Source: Acidovorax sp. Leaf78
GTDB lineage: Bacteria > Pseudomonadota > Gammaproteobacteria > Burkholderiales > Burkholderiaceae_C
Length of the DNA stretch: 64,000 nucleotides
Reading direction: 5' to 3'
NCBI RefSeq assembly: GCF_001422735.1
Contig: NZ_LMLZ01000024.1
Coordinates: forward strand, 216,001-280,000
The notes beneath the pieces are model-generated. The model was not told where the DNA came from. It saw only the letters and a list, made by a program, of their open reading frames with translations, and did not search any database. Below are positions 61,823 to 64,000 of the stretch, in pieces. Made by a program: the position numbers and the translations under genes. Position 1 is the first letter of the stretch; each line of letters opens with the position of its first letter.

Positions 61823-62572
61823 ATGACCAACATCCAAGCAGGATCATCCCCCTCTCTGGCGGCAGCCGCGAGCGGCTCCGCAGAGCGGCGCCGCGCACCG
61901 CGCATTGCCCCGCTGAGCGCGGACATCTATTCGCCCGGCAATGCTCCTGCGCGGGAGTCTTCGCTGCAGGACCTCAAGGCGCGCAGCCGCAAGCCGGGCG
62001 AAGCGTCGTTCTTCTACCTGGACCATCACTTTCAGCACAACGCAGTAAAGGTGCTGCCCGGGGAGTATTTCGTTGCCGACGAAAGCATGGTCATCATGAC
62101 GGTGCTGGGCTCGTGCATCGCCGCATGTTTGTGGGACAGCCGGGCGCGCATCGGTGGCATGAACCACTTCATGCTGCCCGATGGCGATATCGCGGATGCA
62201 TCGGGGCGCTACGGCTCGTACGCGATGGAACTGCTCATCAACGAAATGATGAAGCAGGGTGCCCGGCGCGAGACCATGCAGGCCAAGATCTTTGGCGGTG
62301 CGCAGGTCATGCACAACTTCACGACCATGAACGTCGGCGAGCGCAACACCAACTTTGTTCTGAATTACCTGCATACCGAGCGCATTCCCATCGTCTCCGA
62401 GGACGTGCTGGACATCTATCCGCGCAAGGTGGTCTTCTTTCCCGTGACCGGGAAAGCCATGGTCAAGCGGCTGGCCCACGCCCATCCGGAGGCCCTGGTG
62501 GCCCAGGAAGTGAAGGGCAATGCGGCTACCGTGGCCAAGACCACCTCTGGCGGTTCTGTGGATCTGTTTTAA
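61823..62572 (+). CDS. cheD: chemoreceptor glutamine deamidase CheD
   Basis: A 249-residue enzyme. The catalytic Cys lies in TVLGSCIAACLWD and the His in GGMNHFMLPDG. It is longer than most CheD proteins because of an N-terminal extension of about 65 residues and a C-terminal extension of about 30 ending GSVDLF. CheD deamidates receptor glutamines and in some bacteria interacts with the phosphatase CheC, which is not seen here. It lies 32 bases after cheR. Confidence 0.93.
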   Translation: MTNIQAGSSPSLAAAASGSAERRRAPRIAPLSADIYSPGNAPARESSLQDLKARSRKPGEASFFYLDHHFQHNAVKVLPGEYFVADESMVIMTVLGSCIAACLWDSRARIGGMNHFMLPDGDIADASGRYGSYAMELLINEMMKQGARRETMQAKIFGGAQVMHNFTTMNVGERNTNFVLNYLHTERIPIVSEDVLDIYPRKVVFFPVTGKAMVKRLAHAHPEALVAQEVKGNAATVAKTTSGGSVDLF

Positions 62573-62587
62573 AGAAAGCGTGAGTGA

Positions 62588-63688
62588 ATGAGCAGGAAAA
62601 TCCGGGTGATCGTGGTGGACGATTCGGCACTGGTGCGGAGTCTGCTGTCCGAGATCATCAACCGGCAGCGGGACATGGAGTGCATCGGCACTGCCAATGA
62701 CCCCTTGATAGCCCGCGAGATGATTCGCGAGCTCAACCCCGATGTCATTACGCTGGATGTCGAGATGCCCCGCATGGACGGCATCGATTTTCTGGGTCGG
62801 CTCATGCGGTTGCGTCCCATGCCGGTGGTGATGATCTCGACGCTGACGGAGCGCGGAGCCGAAGTGACTATGAAGGCGCTGGAGCTGGGCGCCGTCGACT
62901 TTGTGGCCAAGCCCCGTGTCGGCCTGGCCAGCGGGCTCAATGATCTGGCATCGCTGATCGTGGAGAAGATCCGCGTCGCCGCGGTTGCGCAGGTGCGCCG
63001 TGCGCCGGTGCGGGAGGCTGCGGTTCCCGGTCACGCTGGCAGTGCCGCCGCCGCGCCGCCGTCCGCGTCGGCACTGCTGGGTCGTCTGTCCACCGAGAAG
63101 CTGATCTGCATCGGCGCGTCGACAGGCGGCACCGAAGCGATCAAGGAGGTCCTGGTGCACATGCCGGCGGACTCGCCGGCGATTGTGATCACCCAGCACA
63201 TGCCGCCCGGCTTCACCACCAGCTTTGCCGCGCGCTTGAACGGCCTGTGCCAGATCACGGTTAAAGAGGCGGTCAATGGCGAGCGCATCCTGCCTGGCCA
63301 CGCCTACATTGCTCCTGGGGGAACGCAGTTCCATGTGGCGCGCAGTGGCGCCAACTACGTGGCTGTGGTGGACGACGGCCCGCCGGTGAACCGCCACAAA
63401 CCCTCGGTCGAGGTGTTGTTCAAGTCCGCTGCCGCGGTGGTGGGGCGCAACGCGTTTGGCATCATGCTCACGGGCATGGGCAACGACGGCGCCGCAGCCA
63501 TGCGGGAAATGAAAGATGCGGGCAGCTACAACTACGTGCAGGACGAAGCGACCTGCATCGTGTTCGGCATGCCGCGCGAAGCGATTGCGCACGGGGCAGC
63601 GGACGAAGTGCTGCCACTGGGGCAGATTGCGCCAGCGCTGATCAGCCGCTTGCGCGGGGCCACCGACAGGCTGCACCATCGTATTTGA
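62588..63688 (+). CDS. cheB: chemoreceptor methylesterase CheB
   Basis: A 366-residue two-domain enzyme. The receiver domain has [17 protein letters not shown] and the phosphoacceptor Asp in [12 protein letters not shown]. The esterase domain has the catalytic Ser in [16 protein letters not shown], the His in [13 protein letters not shown] and the Asp in [13 protein letters not shown]. It starts 15 bases after cheD and ends the cluster. Confidence 0.95.
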   Translation: MSRKIRVIVVDDSALVRSLLSEIINRQRDMECIGTANDPLIAREMIRELNPDVITLDVEMPRMDGIDFLGRLMRLRPMPVVMISTLTERGAEVTMKALELGAVDFVAKPRVGLASGLNDLASLIVEKIRVAAVAQVRRAPVREAAVPGHAGSAAAAPPSASALLGRLSTEKLICIGASTGGTEAIKEVLVHMPADSPAIVITQHMPPGFTTSFAARLNGLCQITVKEAVNGERILPGHAYIAPGGTQFHVARSGANYVAVVDDGPPVNRHKPSVEVLFKSAAAVVGRNAFGIMLTGMGNDGAAAMREMKDAGSYNYVQDEATCIVFGMPREAIAHGAADEVLPLGQIAPALISRLRGATDRLHHRI

Positions 63689-63732
63689 TGGATGGATGGA
63701 GGGCGGGGGCGCTTGGAATGCCAGGCTCAGCA

Positions 63733-63798
63733 CCGAGGCGCTTCGCCGGTCCCCAATCCCAATAGCCGGCTGATTCGCCCAGGCGCCCAGCGCCTCGG
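63733..63798. terminator. inverted repeat between convergent cheB and ABC-F genes
   Basis: A perfect 9-base inverted repeat, CCGAGGCGC (63733-63741) and GCGCCTCGG (63790-63798), has a long loop with a further GCCGG/CCGGC pairing. It lies between two convergent stops and could terminate transcription in both directions. Confidence 0.45.
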
Positions 63799-63812
63799 GT
63801 TCTTCATGCTCC

Positions 63813-64000
63813 TCAGGCGGACAACGCAGTCCAGCGCTCCAGCGCCGCCATCAACTCGTCATCAATTTCACTGGAGCGTGCGCCCATGGTGGCTGCGCGG
63901 GCAGGGTCAGTGCTGTACAAGCTGCCATCGGCCAGTCCTTCTTGCAGGGTTTTTTGTTCCGCTTCAAGTGCAGCGATACGTGCGGGCAGCTGCTCGAGCT
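63813..64000 (-). CDS. ABC-F family ATPase (Uup-like), C-terminal fragment
   Basis: Only the last 61 codons before the stop (63815-63813) are present; the gene runs off the right edge. The peptide starts EQLPARIAALEAEQKTLQEG and ends with DELMAALERWTALSA. This matches the C-terminal coiled coil of Uup-type ABC-F ATPases, which act on ribosomes or DNA rather than in transport. It is convergent with cheB. Confidence 0.75.
   Translation of the reverse strand, partial: LEQLPARIAALEAEQKTLQEGLADGSLYSTDPARAATMGARSSEIDDELMAALERWTALSA

Noticed and set aside
63733..63798. The cheB-ABC-F inverted repeat as another family A copy
   Set aside because: It lacks the CCCCCTCAGGGGG palindrome and the CTGGC-TTT-GCCAG stem; only general GC richness is shared.
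1..64000. CRISPR arrays, tRNA or rRNA genes, insertion sequences or prophage genes
   Set aside because: No regularly spaced direct repeats, tRNA-like cloverleafs or transposase or integrase motifs were seen on either strand.

Overview
The window is a high-GC chromosomal segment of a Betaproteobacterium, most likely Comamonadaceae (Acidovorax-like). That placement is inferred from gene content and order (flgBCDEFGHIJKL opposite flgA-flgM, flhBAF-flhG-fliA, motAB with cheYZ, an inverted fliE, and cheAWRDB with cheD) and from two families of intergenic repeats. It holds almost a complete flagellar and chemotaxis regulon; no MCP gene, fliA-independent master regulator (flhDC) or fliB is seen.

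Layout. 1-4023: an accessory metabolic/transport block on the minus strand (partial PLP aminotransferase, two small cupins, a DMT/EamA exporter, a LysE exporter), divergent from a MocR-type regulator with a repeat-rich shared intergenic region. 4212-16703: a degenerate EAL-HDOD protein and the rod/hook/HAP operon flgBCDEFGHIJKL (minus). 16960-18600: flgA, flgM and a FlgN-like gene (plus). 18872-28326: an export and motility block on the minus strand, in transcription order motA, motB, cheY, cheZ, then flhB, flhA, flhF, an FlhG-like ATPase that has lost its P-loop, and fliA. 28827-35083: a sugar-nucleotide island on the plus strand (CDP-glucose synthesis, 4,6-dehydratase, 3,5-epimerase-like protein, C-methyltransferase, DegT aminotransferase, GNAT and hexapeptide acyltransferases). 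35098-40731: a GT41/SPINDLY-type glycosyltransferase and two divergent, nearly identical 496-residue flagellin genes. 40963-43221: fliD, fliS, fliT. 43620-55246: fliE (minus) and fliFGHIJKLMNOPQR (plus). 55263-57001: a NarL-type two-component pair (minus). 57186-63688: a CheZ-motif protein, cheY2, cheA, cheW, cheR, cheD, cheB. 63813-64000: the 3' end of an ABC-F ATPase gene.

How it fits together. FlhA/FlhB/FliOPQR with FliHIJ export rod, hook and filament parts; FlgM holds FliA until the hook is complete, and sigma-28-type promoters can be read in front of flgM, fliS and at least one flagellin gene. The sugar island beside the flagellin genes and a GT41 enzyme suggests that the filament is O-glycosylated with a CDP-derived, branched, possibly amino- and acyl-substituted deoxyhexose. 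The chemotaxis set has two CheY proteins, a classical CheZ and a second protein carrying the CheZ-type D-x3-Q phosphatase motif.

The less ordinary signals are: a family of structured repeats lying just downstream of minus-strand stop codons with covarying stems; a second repeat family, one copy of which sits inside a coding sequence; the CheZ-like protein and the C-terminal tail it shares with CheD; the FlhG-like protein without Walker A; and the inverted flagellin pair with a palindrome between its promoters.
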